64,000 nucleotides of DNA from Clostridiales bacterium (GCA_019420065.1 JAHZHX010000001.1:1-64000); one strand, 5' to 3'. Shown: positions 25,738-33,937, numbered from the stretch's first letter. Notes: a model not told the origin generated them from the sequence alone. Translations and numbers: made by a program.

Positions 25738-27516
25738 TTATTCCCTCTGCAATACAGCCGGATAGCGGGCCAGCAGACGGCCGTATGCGGCGTCATCAAG
25801 CATGGCAACGATCTGCGTGCCGTTTTCCAGGTACTCTTCGCTGACGATCCGCCCCATGGCGCGAATATCGGCGATTATGGCGTACTGATCGAAGGGCACA
25901 AGCAGCGATACCTTGCGCTCCCTGCTGCGCAGAACGCCTGCGATAGCCTGCGTGAGCTGGTCCAGGCCCTCTCCCGTTTGCGCGGAAATCCGGATAGCAC
26001 GGGGCAGGGCGGAAAATTCTTCGTTCGGAGCGATATCGCACTTGTTAAGCACATCAATGCGCGGCTGTCCGACGGCGCCGAGCTTGGATAACACCTCTTC
26101 TACTGTCCTGCGCTGCGAAAGCATGTCCGGCGAGGAAGCGTCGGATACGATGACGAGCACGTCTGCCAGCGCGGCTTCCTCCAGGGTGGAGTGGAAGGCT
26201 TCGATCAGCTCGGTCGGCAGCTTGCGGATGAAGCCAACGGTATCGACCAGCAGGAAGGAGCCGCCGTCGGGCAACGCAACATTGCGCGATACCGCGTCCA
26301 GCGTGGCAAAAAGCCTATCCTTTACATAGACGTTTGAACCGGTCATTTTGTTCAGCAAAGTTGATTTTCCCGTGTTGGTATATCCCACCAGAGCGACCAC
26401 GGGGACGGCGTTGCGTTCGCGGGCGCGGCGGCGCAGAGCACGCTGGGCTTCCAACTCGTCCAGCTCGCGCCGCAGCTGGGTAATGCGTTCGCGTATACGG
26501 CGGCGGTCGATTTCCAGCTTGCTTTCACCCGGGCCGCGCGTGCCGATACCGCCGGCCAGACGGGACAGCACAAGGCCCTGACCGATCAAACGGCTGGATT
26601 GATAGCGCAGCTGCGCCAGGGCAACCTGCAAGCGCCCCTCAGCCGTGCGGGCGCGTTGGGCAAAAATATCAAGGATCAGCGTGGTGCGGTCAACCACCTT
26701 CACATGCAGCAGATCCTCAAGGTTGTGCGTCTGCGCGCCGGTCAGCTCGTCGTCCACGATCACAACGTCGGCTTCCAATGCCTGCGCATCCAGACTCAGT
26801 TCGCTGGCCTTGCCGGAGCCGACGTAGGTTGCGGTATCAGGACGCGATTTGCGTTGAAGCGAACGGCCAATGATTACAGCGCCTGCGCTTTCGGCCAGCG
26901 CTGCCAGCTCATTCAGCGATTCCTCGCTGTCAATGCCCACCAGCAGGGCGCGCTCGGGCGCGTCGGAGTCCTGCTTGTCCTCGCCCTGCATGACGCGTTC
27001 CTCGGAAAGCCGGATCTCCTCCATCCATTTGCCTTGCGGCAGGCGGCTCAGAGGAAGGATGGGCGTACAGGCAGGCTGCGGTTCGCCGTTGACCTTCTCG
27101 TGCAGGAACGCGGCCTGAACGCCGGTAATATTTCCCTGCATGTCAACGCCCAGGGCGCACATGCTGTCAAGCCAGAGCGATTTGAGCGCGGTAATGTCCA
27201 CGTCGGACAGCTCTGCCGCGCCGCGGGGATGCGTATGCACGCAACGCACGCGGGAAAGCCGGCAGGTGCTGCGGCGCAGGCGGATATCGCTTAACGGAAC
27301 GCTGGAAATATCGCCCACCGTAATGTCGAGCACCTCGCCGTCGCGGCTGATATAGAGGGAAATCTCGCGGTTAAAGGTACACGAATACCTGCCCATGAGC
27401 TTTGCCAGCTCTTGGGGCAGGTATTCGTCACTGTCGATCGGATATTCATATAGCGTTTGCAATTCGGCAAGGAGACTTTTTCGAATTCCTTCCAGATTGC
27501 CGTGGATATCAGGCAT
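25738..27516 (-). CDS. hflX: Ribosome-associated GTPase HflX with JAMM-like N-terminal region
   Basis: HflX binds 50S subunits and splits stalled ribosomes. The central part (about residues 190-370) is the HflX N-domain with RTALILDIFAQRARTAEG-type sequence and GGIGTRGPGES, followed by the G domain with GYTNTGKST near residue 380, DTVGFI and NKCD. The extra first 180 residues hold H94-x-H96-P-x-G, S104 and D107 (HTHPRG...LSDVD), the spacing of a JAMM/MPN metal site. The 592-residue length is well above Escherichia coli HflX. The ATG at 27516 follows TTGGAGG; an in-frame TTG at 27528 is rejected. Confidence 0.93.
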   Translation of the reverse strand: MPDIHGNLEGIRKSLLAELQTLYEYPIDSDEYLPQELAKLMGRYSCTFNREISLYISRDGEVLDITVGDISSVPLSDIRLRRSTCRLSRVRCVHTHPRGAAELSDVDITALKSLWLDSMCALGVDMQGNITGVQAAFLHEKVNGEPQPACTPILPLSRLPQGKWMEEIRLSEERVMQGEDKQDSDAPERALLVGIDSEESLNELAALAESAGAVIIGRSLQRKSRPDTATYVGSGKASELSLDAQALEADVVIVDDELTGAQTHNLEDLLHVKVVDRTTLILDIFAQRARTAEGRLQVALAQLRYQSSRLIGQGLVLSRLAGGIGTRGPGESKLEIDRRRIRERITQLRRELDELEAQRALRRRARERNAVPVVALVGYTNTGKSTLLNKMTGSNVYVKDRLFATLDAVSRNVALPDGGSFLLVDTVGFIRKLPTELIEAFHSTLEEAALADVLVIVSDASSPDMLSQRRTVEEVLSKLGAVGQPRIDVLNKCDIAPNEEFSALPRAIRISAQTGEGLDQLTQAIAGVLRSRERKVSLLVPFDQYAIIADIRAMGRIVSEEYLENGTQIVAMLDDAAYGRLLARYPAVLQRE

Positions 27517-27544
27517 AAAGTCCTCCAATCGTTGGGAAAGTCAA

Positions 27545-27928
27545 TCAGATAACGGCCTCGGGATGCTTTTTCATATAATCCTCGACGGCGGCCTTCACGG
27601 CCTCTTCCGCCAGAAGCGAGCAGTGCATTTTGACCGGCGGCAGGCCGTCGAGCGCTTCCGCTACGGCGGCATTGGTCAGCGCCAGCGCTTCCTTGAGCGT
27701 TTTGCCCTTGACCATTTCGGTCGCCATGGAGCTGGTGGCAATGGCAGCGCCGCAGCCAAAGGTTTTGAACTTTACGTCAGTAATAACGCCGTTATCATCT
27801 ACCTTCAGATACATACGCATGATGTCGCCGCATTTTGCGTTGCCGACTGTGCCCACGCCGTCGGCGTCAGCGATTTCGCCCACATTGCGCGGATTGCTGA
27901 AATGATCGATCACTTTATCGGAATACAT
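27545..27928 (-). CDS. iscU: IscU/NifU-type Fe-S cluster scaffold
   Basis: The scaffold on which [2Fe-2S] clusters are assembled from IscS sulfur. The 127 residues hold the three ligands C33 (NAKCGD, with D35), C59 (GCGAAIA) and C103 (KMHC). The motif set is of the NifU N-terminal / IscU type. It overlaps iscS by 19 bases. No hscA, hscB or fdx follow, which is usual for clostridial iscR-iscS-iscU operons. Confidence 0.94.
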   Translation of the reverse strand: MYSDKVIDHFSNPRNVGEIADADGVGTVGNAKCGDIMRMYLKVDDNGVITDVKFKTFGCGAAIATSSMATEMVKGKTLKEALALTNAAVAEALDGLPPVKMHCSLLAEEAVKAAVEDYMKKHPEAVI

Positions 27929-29103
27929 GCTTTTTGTTCCTCCATAAAATCGTTGTACAGCGGGGACATATCCCGCAGCGTGCTGATGATGCCGGGCAGG
28001 ATGGAAAGGACATGATCGACTTCTTCCTGCGTGGTAGTATCGGACAGGGACAGGCGCAGGCTGCCGTGCGCGATTTCGTGCGGCAGGCCGATGGCAAGCA
28101 GCACGTGCGACGGGTCAAGTGAGCCGCTGGTGCAGGCAGAGCCGCTGGAGGCGGCCACGCCGGCCAGATCCAGGCGCAGAAGCAGCGCTTCGCCTTCGAT
28201 AAATCGCACGGATACATTCACGTTGCCGGGCAGTCGCTGCGTGCGGTGCCCGTTGAGGCGAACGTAGGGGATTTGAGTCAGCGCATCGATCATTTGATCG
28301 CGCAGCGCCGTGATGCGGGCATTTTTTTCCGCCATATTGGCTGTGGCCAGCGTGATGGCTTCGCCCAGGGCGACGATACCGGCGACGTTTTCGGTGGAGG
28401 GGCGGCGGCCGCGTTCCTGCGCGCCGCCATGCAGCAGGTTTTCAATGCGCGTCCCCTGCCGGATATACAGCGCGCCTACGCCCTTGGGGCCGTGGAACTT
28501 GTGCGCGGAGAGCGAAAGCATATCGCAGCCGATTTCCTGCACGTCAACGGGAATCGCGCCGATGGCTTGTACCGCGTCGGTGTGGAAAAGCACGCTGCGC
28601 GCATGCGCGATGCGGGCAATCTCGGCAATGGGCTCAAGGGTGCCAATCTCGTTGTTGGCGGCCATGATGCTGATCAGAATGGTCCTATCGGTAATTGCGG
28701 CTTCTACGCTGGCCGGGGAGACCCTGCCATCCGCATCAACCGGCAAATAGGTAATTTCAAACCCCTGTTTTTCCAGCCATTCGCAGGTATGGAGCACGGC
28801 GTGATGCTCAATGGCTGAAGTAATGATGTGGTTGCCTTTTTTGCGGTTGGCAAACGCCGTGCCTTTGATGGCCCAGTTGTCGCTTTCGCTGCCGCCTGAG
28901 GTAAAGTAGATTTCCTGCGGCTTGCAGTTAAGGGCTGAGGCGACCTGCCGGCGGGCTTCCTCCACCGCCTTTCGCGCCTCGCGGCCGGTCTGATAAACGC
29001 TGCTGGCATTTCCATAGCAATCAGTAAAATAGGGCAGCATTTTTTCAAGCACCGCCGGACTGACAGCAGTGGTCGCGGCGTTATCCATGTAAATGCGGTT
29101 CAA
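27910..29103 (-). CDS. iscS: Cysteine desulfurase IscS/NifS
   Basis: Supplies persulfide sulfur to the IscU scaffold. The 397 residues start MNRIYMDNAATT and carry the PLP lysine K202 (SAHKFHGPKG) and the catalytic cysteine C324 in the flexible loop SGSACTSGSLDPSHVL. It lies between iscR (four-base overlap) and iscU. It differs from the desulfurase at 3506, which is paired with thiI. Confidence 0.95.
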   Translation of the reverse strand: MNRIYMDNAATTAVSPAVLEKMLPYFTDCYGNASSVYQTGREARKAVEEARRQVASALNCKPQEIYFTSGGSESDNWAIKGTAFANRKKGNHIITSAIEHHAVLHTCEWLEKQGFEITYLPVDADGRVSPASVEAAITDRTILISIMAANNEIGTLEPIAEIARIAHARSVLFHTDAVQAIGAIPVDVQEIGCDMLSLSAHKFHGPKGVGALYIRQGTRIENLLHGGAQERGRRPSTENVAGIVALGEAITLATANMAEKNARITALRDQMIDALTQIPYVRLNGHRTQRLPGNVNVSVRFIEGEALLLRLDLAGVAASSGSACTSGSLDPSHVLLAIGLPHEIAHGSLRLSLSDTTTQEEVDHVLSILPGIISTLRDMSPLYNDFMEEQKACIPIK

Positions 29104-29519
29104 GATTCATCGATCTCCTTTGACTCAAGCATTTTTTCCAGAGAGATACTGTAAAGCAGCTGGTTGATGCGGTCGGTCAGGTATTCCCAGACGCGCTTGG
29201 TGGGGCATCCTTCGCTGCGCGGGCAGAGATGGTCGCCTTCGCTTGCGCATTCGGAAAGGTTCAGCGGCCCTTCCATAGCGTCGATGATATGGCCCACGGT
29301 GATCTCGCTCGGCGCTTTGGCCAGCTGATAGCCGCCCTGCGCGCCGCGCACGGCTGTTACCAGACCGGCTTTTTTCAGGCTTCCCAAAAGCTGCTCCAGA
29401 TATTGCTCTGGCAATCCGGAACGCGCAATTTCGCGCAGCGGCTGCGGGCCGTCATTTTTCTTTTGCGCCAGATAAACCATAGCGTACAAGCCATATTTTC
29501 CGCGTGTTGAGAGCTTCAA
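29100..29519 (-). CDS. iscR: Rrf2-family Fe-S sensing regulator IscR
   Basis: A winged-helix regulator of 139 residues. The N-terminal MKLSTRGKYGLYAM and the recognition region ending RGAQGGYQLAK are typical of Rrf2 proteins. Cysteines C91, C99 and C105 provide the cluster-binding set, so the protein can sense Fe-S status. It heads the operon iscR-iscS-iscU and probably represses its own promoter at 29569-29597. Confidence 0.93.
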   Translation of the reverse strand: MKLSTRGKYGLYAMVYLAQKKNDGPQPLREIARSGLPEQYLEQLLGSLKKAGLVTAVRGAQGGYQLAKAPSEITVGHIIDAMEGPLNLSECASEGDHLCPRSEGCPTKRVWEYLTDRINQLLYSISLEKMLESKEIDES

Positions 29520-29540
29520 AAATCATTCCCTCCCGCAATT

Positions 29541-29557
29541 CCGACTGATTCAATCGG
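29541..29557 (-). promoter_or_regulatory. Palindrome downstream of the iscR promoter (operator candidate)
   Basis: A 17-base near-perfect palindrome, CCGATTGA-A-TCAGTCGG on the minus strand, with one mismatched pair. It lies just past the expected transcription start and before the ribosome site of iscR. An Rrf2 binding site is the most likely reading; a short leader hairpin is the alternative. Confidence 0.5.
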
Positions 29558-29568
29558 GATTCGCATAA

Positions 29569-29597
29569 AGAATATCACGTTCCATGGTAAATGTCAA
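29569..29597 (-). promoter_or_regulatory. Promoter of the iscR operon
   Basis: On the minus strand TTGACA (29592-29597), a 17-base spacer, and TATTCT (29569-29574), about 50 bases before the iscR start. Confidence 0.8.
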
Positions 29598-29656
29598 CAT
29601 ACGGCGGGACGAAATATGTAAAAAAGTGTACGGTCGGTTGTTTGGACGCAGCGAGA

Positions 29657-30161
29657 CTATCTCCAGTCAACGGCATAATCATTTTCGGCAAAAGAGAAAG
29701 CGGACAGTGCATCCCCAAAACCGGAATCGGTAAGAAAAGTATGAAAGACGATGAATTCCTGAAAAGCTTCGGATGGGAGCGGCGCGGTCTGGAGGGAAAA
29801 TGGTTTGCCGCGCTCGTCACGGCAGGAAAGATGAAGCGTAATTGCTTGCGCGGAAGCAAGACGGTTTAGCATGCTGCGGCCATGCGGTCCAAGCTCGCAA
29901 AAAAAGTAGGCGCTTTCCTCGCGGGCGTATAGATTGGCTGCGGTATAGACATGATCATCAATGAATATTTGAAGGCTGGCAACCTCAAAGGGAGCAGCGC
30001 CAGCCTCGGCGGCAAAAACGCGCATTTCCGGCGCCATGGGCGGGCGATCCGCAATTCGTTCTGCGTGCTGCCCCAGAAAGCGTTAATGGATTTTTGCCCG
30101 GTGAATGCGCCATCGGACAAATGAGCAGAAAAACAAAGTATAATCCCAACAAACGTTTCAT
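29657..30161 (-). pseudogene. Secreted hypothetical protein broken by frameshifts
   Basis: A good ribosome site (GGAGG, five bases, ATG at 30161) starts a signal-peptide-like sequence, MKRLLGLYFVFLLICPMAHS. That frame then degrades, while protein-like sequence continues in a second frame (QKSINAFWGSTQNELRIA) and then in a third (from MAPEMRVFAAEAG to the stop at 29657). Two indels, near 30093 and 30045, would join them. The last 126 codons alone form an ORF but lack a start signal and signal peptide. The product is not recognised. It diverges from an XRE regulator across a shared operator. Confidence 0.6.
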
Positions 30162-30190
30162 AAAAACCTCCGGCAGTCATATTCAAATGA

Positions 30191-30219
30191 ATGATATACC
30201 GAATTGGTATATATGTCAA
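30191..30219 (-). promoter_or_regulatory. Promoter of the broken secreted gene
   Basis: On the minus strand TTGACA (30214-30219), a 17-base spacer, and TATCAT (30191-30196), about 30 bases before the ATG at 30161. Confidence 0.75.
30194..30212. promoter_or_regulatory. Palindromic operator for the XRE regulator
   Basis: Perfect 7-base arms ATATACC and GGTATAT separated by GAATT. The site fills the spacer and part of the -10 of the minus-strand promoter 30191-30219, so a bound regulator would block it. It also overlaps the upstream end of the longer XRE reading frame, which supports the later start at 30270. Confidence 0.65.
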
Positions 30220-30269
30220 GCGAAAATGCCAATATCATTACAATAGAAAAAATGATAGGGGGAAAGGCT

Positions 30270-30488
30270 GTGCTCATTCGACGTTTGCGGGAACTTCGTG
30301 AGGATCATGATATGCGCCAGCAGGATGTGGCGGACTATTTGCACTGCACGCAGGTTTGCTATTCCCGTTATGAAAACGGCGAGCGGGAGCTGCCGATTGA
30401 GTACCTGATTAAGCTGGCGGAATTGTATCGCGTTTCTGTAGATTATATTTTGGATATTGAGCAAAAAACGCGCCCACCCAGAAGGTGA
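30270..30488 (+). CDS. XRE-family helix-turn-helix regulator
   Basis: A 72-residue DNA-binding protein with a single HTH_3 domain: LRRLRELREDH-type helix 1, QQDVADYLHCTQVCYSRYENGERELPIEYLIKLAELY and VSVDYILD. The GTG at 30270 is preferred because AGGGGGAAAGG precedes it; a start at 30204 would place codons inside the operator. Its most likely target is the palindrome 30194-30212 controlling the divergent gene, and perhaps itself. No partner toxin or protease gene is next to it. Confidence 0.88.
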   Translation: MLIRRLRELREDHDMRQQDVADYLHCTQVCYSRYENGERELPIEYLIKLAELYRVSVDYILDIEQKTRPPRR

Positions 30489-30500
30489 GCGTGTTTTTAT
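30467..30500. terminator. Bidirectional terminator between the XRE gene and dusB
   Basis: Stem AACGCGCCCACC with GGTGAGCGTGTT (one mismatch, one G-U), T-run on both strands. The two converging genes share this hairpin, which overlaps the end of the XRE coding sequence. Confidence 0.75.
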
Positions 30501-31462
30501 TCCTGTGCGGCTAAATGAGAGAATTCATGCAGCAAATCATATACTGCGTCCAAGCTGTCCAGCGCCGTGATTTTGGTGCGCAGCTTGGCGGCGCCGCGCT
30601 TGCCGTGGATATACCAGCACATATGCTTACGCATTTCCAGCACGGCGGAGCGCTCTCCCTTCCAGGCACGCATCATTTCTGCATGGCGGATGGCGGTACG
30701 GATGACGGTATCAATATCGGGAAAAGCGGGTTCATACCCATCCAGGGCTGCCCGAATTTGCGCAAAAATGAAGGGATTGCCCAGCGCGCCGCGGCCAATA
30801 GCCACCCCGGCGCAACCGGTTTGCGATAATGCCTGGAGCGCGGTTTCGGCTGAAACAATATCGCCGTTTGCCAGTACCGGAATATGGACTGCCTCGCGCA
30901 CGCGGGCGATTGCCTCCCAATCCGCATGACCGGAATATTGCTGCATGCGCGTGCGGCCATGAACGGTCAGCATGGAAACGCCGCATTCCTGCGCAAGCTG
31001 GGCGAGTTCGACGGCGCAAATCGATGCGCTGTCCCATCCCAAACGGATTTTGATGGTCAGCGGCAAAGCGGTGGCGCGGCGCACGGCGGTCATGATTTCG
31101 CGGCAGAGGGAGAGATCTTTCATCAATGCGCTGCCGGAACCTGAGGATACGACCTTTTGCGCCGGGCAGCCCATATTGATATCGATGGCGCTGAAGCGGC
31201 CGCTTTCTGCCAGCTGCGCGGCAGCCTGCGCCATCAGATCGGGGCGGCGGCCAAAAATCTGTACGGCTGGCTTGGGTTCGCGCGGATCAACGGCCAGCAG
31301 ATGCTGGTAGACATAAAGCGAGCTTGGAGCGGTCAAGAAGCCCATGGCGCTGACCATCTCGGTGGTCGTATAGCTGCAGCCCTGCTCGCGGCAAAGGGTG
31401 CGCATAGGCCAGTCGGTAATGCCTGCCATTGGCGCCAAGGCTAAAATGGGAGTGTTATTCAT
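30497..31462 (-). CDS. dusB: tRNA-dihydrouridine synthase (DusB type)
   Basis: A flavoprotein that reduces uridines in the tRNA D-loop with NADPH. The 321 residues show LAPMAGITDWPMR at the N-terminus, the catalytic C99 in DINMGCPAQKV, TIKIRLGWD, the FMN-phosphate region ANGDIVS and GRGALGNPFIF, and a C-terminal helical tRNA-binding domain. It overlaps the upstream hypothetical gene by eight bases. Confidence 0.94.
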   Translation of the reverse strand: MNNTPILALAPMAGITDWPMRTLCREQGCSYTTTEMVSAMGFLTAPSSLYVYQHLLAVDPREPKPAVQIFGRRPDLMAQAAAQLAESGRFSAIDINMGCPAQKVVSSGSGSALMKDLSLCREIMTAVRRATALPLTIKIRLGWDSASICAVELAQLAQECGVSMLTVHGRTRMQQYSGHADWEAIARVREAVHIPVLANGDIVSAETALQALSQTGCAGVAIGRGALGNPFIFAQIRAALDGYEPAFPDIDTVIRTAIRHAEMMRAWKGERSAVLEMRKHMCWYIHGKRGAAKLRTKITALDSLDAVYDLLHEFSHLAAQE

Positions 31463-31958
31463 TGCTTAACAATTCCGTTGTAATAATATTTCTTATTTTC
31501 CAGTTGCCGCTTTCCCGTGCCAGGATGACAGTATATTTGGCGCTTTGCCATGCGGGAACGCCAGAGGCGGCGGAGGTTTTGCCGTCAATGGCGGGAATGC
31601 GTTCAATGATTGTGGCGTTGGCGGTAGTATCCCAGGGCCAGCACCAGACACGGCTGAGCGTGATGCGATGATCGAAGCCGGTAATGTTGCAATTTTCATA
31701 AGCGCCGTAACCGTTGAGCGCATTTTGCACCAGCGCGTCGCGCTCGATCCAGGCAGGAGAAAAATAGCTGTCGAGAGAGGAGACGGGCTCATTCATCATA
31801 ACGACCTGCGCCCGGCGGGCCATACCATCCTTAATGATAATATAGATATTGGTAGCGTTCATGGCATAATAAAATGTAACCGTCAGAATCCCCAACAGAA
31901 TAAGTACAATAAACAAACGCGAGGCAATAAACCAGACAAGGCGGCGCAGATAGCGCAT
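31455..31958 (-). CDS. Hypothetical membrane-anchored protein
   Basis: A 167-residue protein with one N-terminal membrane segment (about residues 8-35) and an extracytoplasmic domain. The domain ends with a pattern such as KYTVILARESGNWKIRNI, reminiscent of NTF2-like or lipoprotein domains, which is only an impression. The ATG at 31958 follows GAAAGGAGGTGGG. It is transcribed with dusB from the promoter at 31985-32013. Confidence 0.75.
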   Translation of the reverse strand: MRYLRRLVWFIASRLFIVLILLGILTVTFYYAMNATNIYIIIKDGMARRAQVVMMNEPVSSLDSYFSPAWIERDALVQNALNGYGAYENCNITGFDHRITLSRVWCWPWDTTANATIIERIPAIDGKTSAASGVPAWQSAKYTVILARESGNWKIRNIITTELLSNE

Positions 31959-31984
31959 CGTCCCACCTCCTTTCACTGGCTGCT

Positions 31985-32013
31985 ATTATACAGGAAAACA
32001 CGTGAAAAAACAA
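31985..32013 (-). promoter_or_regulatory. Promoter for the hypothetical gene and dusB
   Basis: On the minus strand TTGTTT (32008-32013), a 17-base spacer, and TATAAT (31985-31990). Confidence 0.65.
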
Positions 32014-32040
32014 GGCGTGGCAAAGTATACCGAACGGCGG

Positions 32041-32913
32041 TCATTCCCATTCATGCTGCGTTGGGCCAATGCCCTGGAAGGTATCGGCTGCTGCGGTGCA
32101 TACGACGCCTTCTTCTGCGAAATTGAGGAGAATCAGCCAGCTGCCGTCCGCGGTCTTGCCGATGAGCCATGGCGCATGCTCCGACGAATCCAGCCGGAGC
32201 ACGCGGCCGTCAGCCACCGCGGCTACTTTGTGGATTTCCTCCTCGTCGCTGTAAAATGGCTCATATGACGGGAAAGAGCAAAGCGTCTTGTCCGTGCCCG
32301 CGCCAAAGGCGAGATCTGCGGCTTTGGCCCAAACGGTTAAGCCGCTCTGCACGCTGCCGATACGGAACTGAACCCATTCCTCGTCGCGGGACAGCAGCGT
32401 TCCCGGAACCCGCGCGTAGCAACGGGCCAGTTCTTCGCCTTCCGGCGCTGCATAGATAGGAACATCGTCCTGCGCTGTGCACACGCACAGGGAGGTATCA
32501 AGCGCCGCAGCCATTTCCTGCATGCAGGAGGGAATGCTGGAAAGATCCAATACGCTCAAAGTGGTGGCAAACGTTGGACGGCCGTAGAGAATAGCGTCAT
32601 TATTCTGGTCAGAAATGAGGGCTGCGGTCTCTTGGATGGAATCCTCGCCCAGCCAGATGATTTCACCGCCATTGTTTATGCCCGATAAGCGCCATGTGCC
32701 GTCGTCCGAACGGGTAATGTATCCTTCCATTTCATTCGCGTAGTATATTTCAATGCCTTCATTCCACGAATGAATTTGATTGAATTGCAGCAAAGCTTGC
32801 GGGGGAGAGGCGGTGGTGTGCGTGTATTGTGTCCCGTCCCATTCCGCGATTTTTAATCGATAGGTGCCGGAAGCTGTTTCAGTGACGGCGATCAGGTTCT
32901 TTGAACAAGCCAT
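32041..32913 (-). CDS. Hypothetical protein with SH3-like segment, probably the C-terminal part of a split gene
   Basis: A 290-residue protein with no signal peptide. Its first 130 residues look like beta-propeller or repeat strands (YITRSDDGTWRLSG, IIWLGEDS). Residues about 150-200 resemble a bacterial SH3 domain (VPIYAAPEGEELARCY...EEWVQFRIG), with a weaker second copy near the C-terminus (GKTADGSWLILLNF). Its ATG overlaps the stop of the gene at 32913-33386 (TAATG). Sequence character suggests that the two were once one secreted protein. Confidence 0.65.
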   Translation of the reverse strand: MACSKNLIAVTETASGTYRLKIAEWDGTQYTHTTASPPQALLQFNQIHSWNEGIEIYYANEMEGYITRSDDGTWRLSGINNGGEIIWLGEDSIQETAALISDQNNDAILYGRPTFATTLSVLDLSSIPSCMQEMAAALDTSLCVCTAQDDVPIYAAPEGEELARCYARVPGTLLSRDEEWVQFRIGSVQSGLTVWAKAADLAFGAGTDKTLCSFPSYEPFYSDEEEIHKVAAVADGRVLRLDSSEHAPWLIGKTADGSWLILLNFAEEGVVCTAAADTFQGIGPTQHEWE

Positions 32914-33386
32914 TAATAGAGTGTTTCGCCATCATCAGTCAGCACCGGGGCCAGCAGCGGCAGAGCCAGGACACTGAAGGATGTGCCGCTGCCGTAACAG
33001 AATAATTCTGCTGCGGAAAGCGCGGCAACCACGTCTGCTTTCCCTGGTACGATGGAGACCGGTGCCCAGCGCGTTATTTCCCAGGGAATCGGATTGCCCT
33101 CGCGCAGTGGGTTTAGGAGCGTTTCAAGGCGGCAGAATTCAATCCGGTCGCTGCTGATCCGGTATAGAACGATTTCCCCGTGAATGGCTAATTCATCGTT
33201 CCATAATCCGCTTCCATAGGTGCTGTTTTGCCAGAGCGTCCAGCCGGGAAAAGCTTCGATCGCGTCCGCGGCCAGATACTTTTTGGATACATAGCGCTGA
33301 GAAGCGGACTCGGCAAACGACGCACCGCAAACAGCCAAACATATAAGCGTCAGCATGGCGGTGATGGATTTGCGCAGCGTTTTCAT
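32913..33386 (-). CDS. Hypothetical secreted protein, probably the N-terminal part of a split gene
   Basis: A 157-residue protein with a clear signal peptide (MKTLRKSITAMLTLICLAVCGASFA) and a domain rich in Trp, Tyr and Leu. It ends DDGETLY immediately before TAATG, where the next gene starts. The ribosome site is AAAGGAGC. Taken with the following gene it reads like one secreted protein of about 447 residues interrupted by an indel. No family is recognised. Confidence 0.65.
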   Translation of the reverse strand: MKTLRKSITAMLTLICLAVCGASFAESASQRYVSKKYLAADAIEAFPGWTLWQNSTYGSGLWNDELAIHGEIVLYRISSDRIEFCRLETLLNPLREGNPIPWEITRWAPVSIVPGKADVVAALSAAELFCYGSGTSFSVLALPLLAPVLTDDGETLY

Positions 33387-33465
33387 AACAGGCTCCTTTC
33401 AAATGGCGGTCTATTATAATAACGGGCACAGGGCGCTGAATTATCCTGGATTTCGAATGAAACAT

Positions 33466-33498
33466 GAAAAAAATCCGCTCCCGGAATGGGAAACGGAT
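33466..33498 (-). terminator. Terminator of the rplM-rpsI operon
   Basis: On the minus strand a 10-base-pair stem (ATCCGTTTCC with GGGAGCGGAT, two G-U pairs) is followed by seven Ts, about 30 bases after the rpsI stop. Confidence 0.75.
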
Positions 33499-33529
33499 CC
33501 TTGAAAGCGATATTTGCAGCAGCCGATAA

Positions 33530-33916
33530 TCAGCGCTTGCTGAACTGAGGCGCGCGACGAGCGGCTTTGAGGCCGTATTTCTTGCGCTCCTTCATGCGAG
33601 GATCGCGGGTCAGGAAACCAGCCTTTTTCAGGTCGCCGCGCAGGTCAGGATTGGCCTTGCACAGGGCGCGGCTGATGCCGTGACGGATAGCACCGGCCTG
33701 ACCGGTGAAACCGCCGCCGTTTACGTTTACGATTACGTCATAACCGGACACCTTGGTCAGCGTCAGGGGCTGACGGACGGTCATCTTCAAGGTTTCGTAG
33801 CCGAAATAATTATCAATATCGCGGCTGTTGATGATGATTTTGCCATCACCGGCAACAAGACGAACGCGAGCGACAGCCTTCTTGCGGCGGCCGACAGCAT
33901 TGAATTCATTAGCCAT
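33530..33916 (-). CDS. rpsI: 30S ribosomal protein S9
   Basis: A 128-residue S9 with [12 protein letters not shown] at the N-terminus, [15 protein letters not shown] in the middle and the basic tail RRAPQFSKR that reaches the P-site tRNA. It follows rplM after 21 bases, the universal order. Full length. Confidence 0.98.
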   Translation of the reverse strand: MANEFNAVGRRKKAVARVRLVAGDGKIIINSRDIDNYFGYETLKMTVRQPLTLTKVSGYDVIVNVNGGGFTGQAGAIRHGISRALCKANPDLRGDLKKAGFLTRDPRMKERKKYGLKAARRAPQFSKR

Positions 33917-33937
33917 GAAAATATTACTCCTTCCGCA

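Noticed and set aside
29866..30219. 117-codon minus-strand ORF starting before the secreted pseudogene
   Set aside because: Its start lies upstream of the likely promoter elements and operator; only a short middle section looks protein-like. It is treated as one frame of the broken gene.
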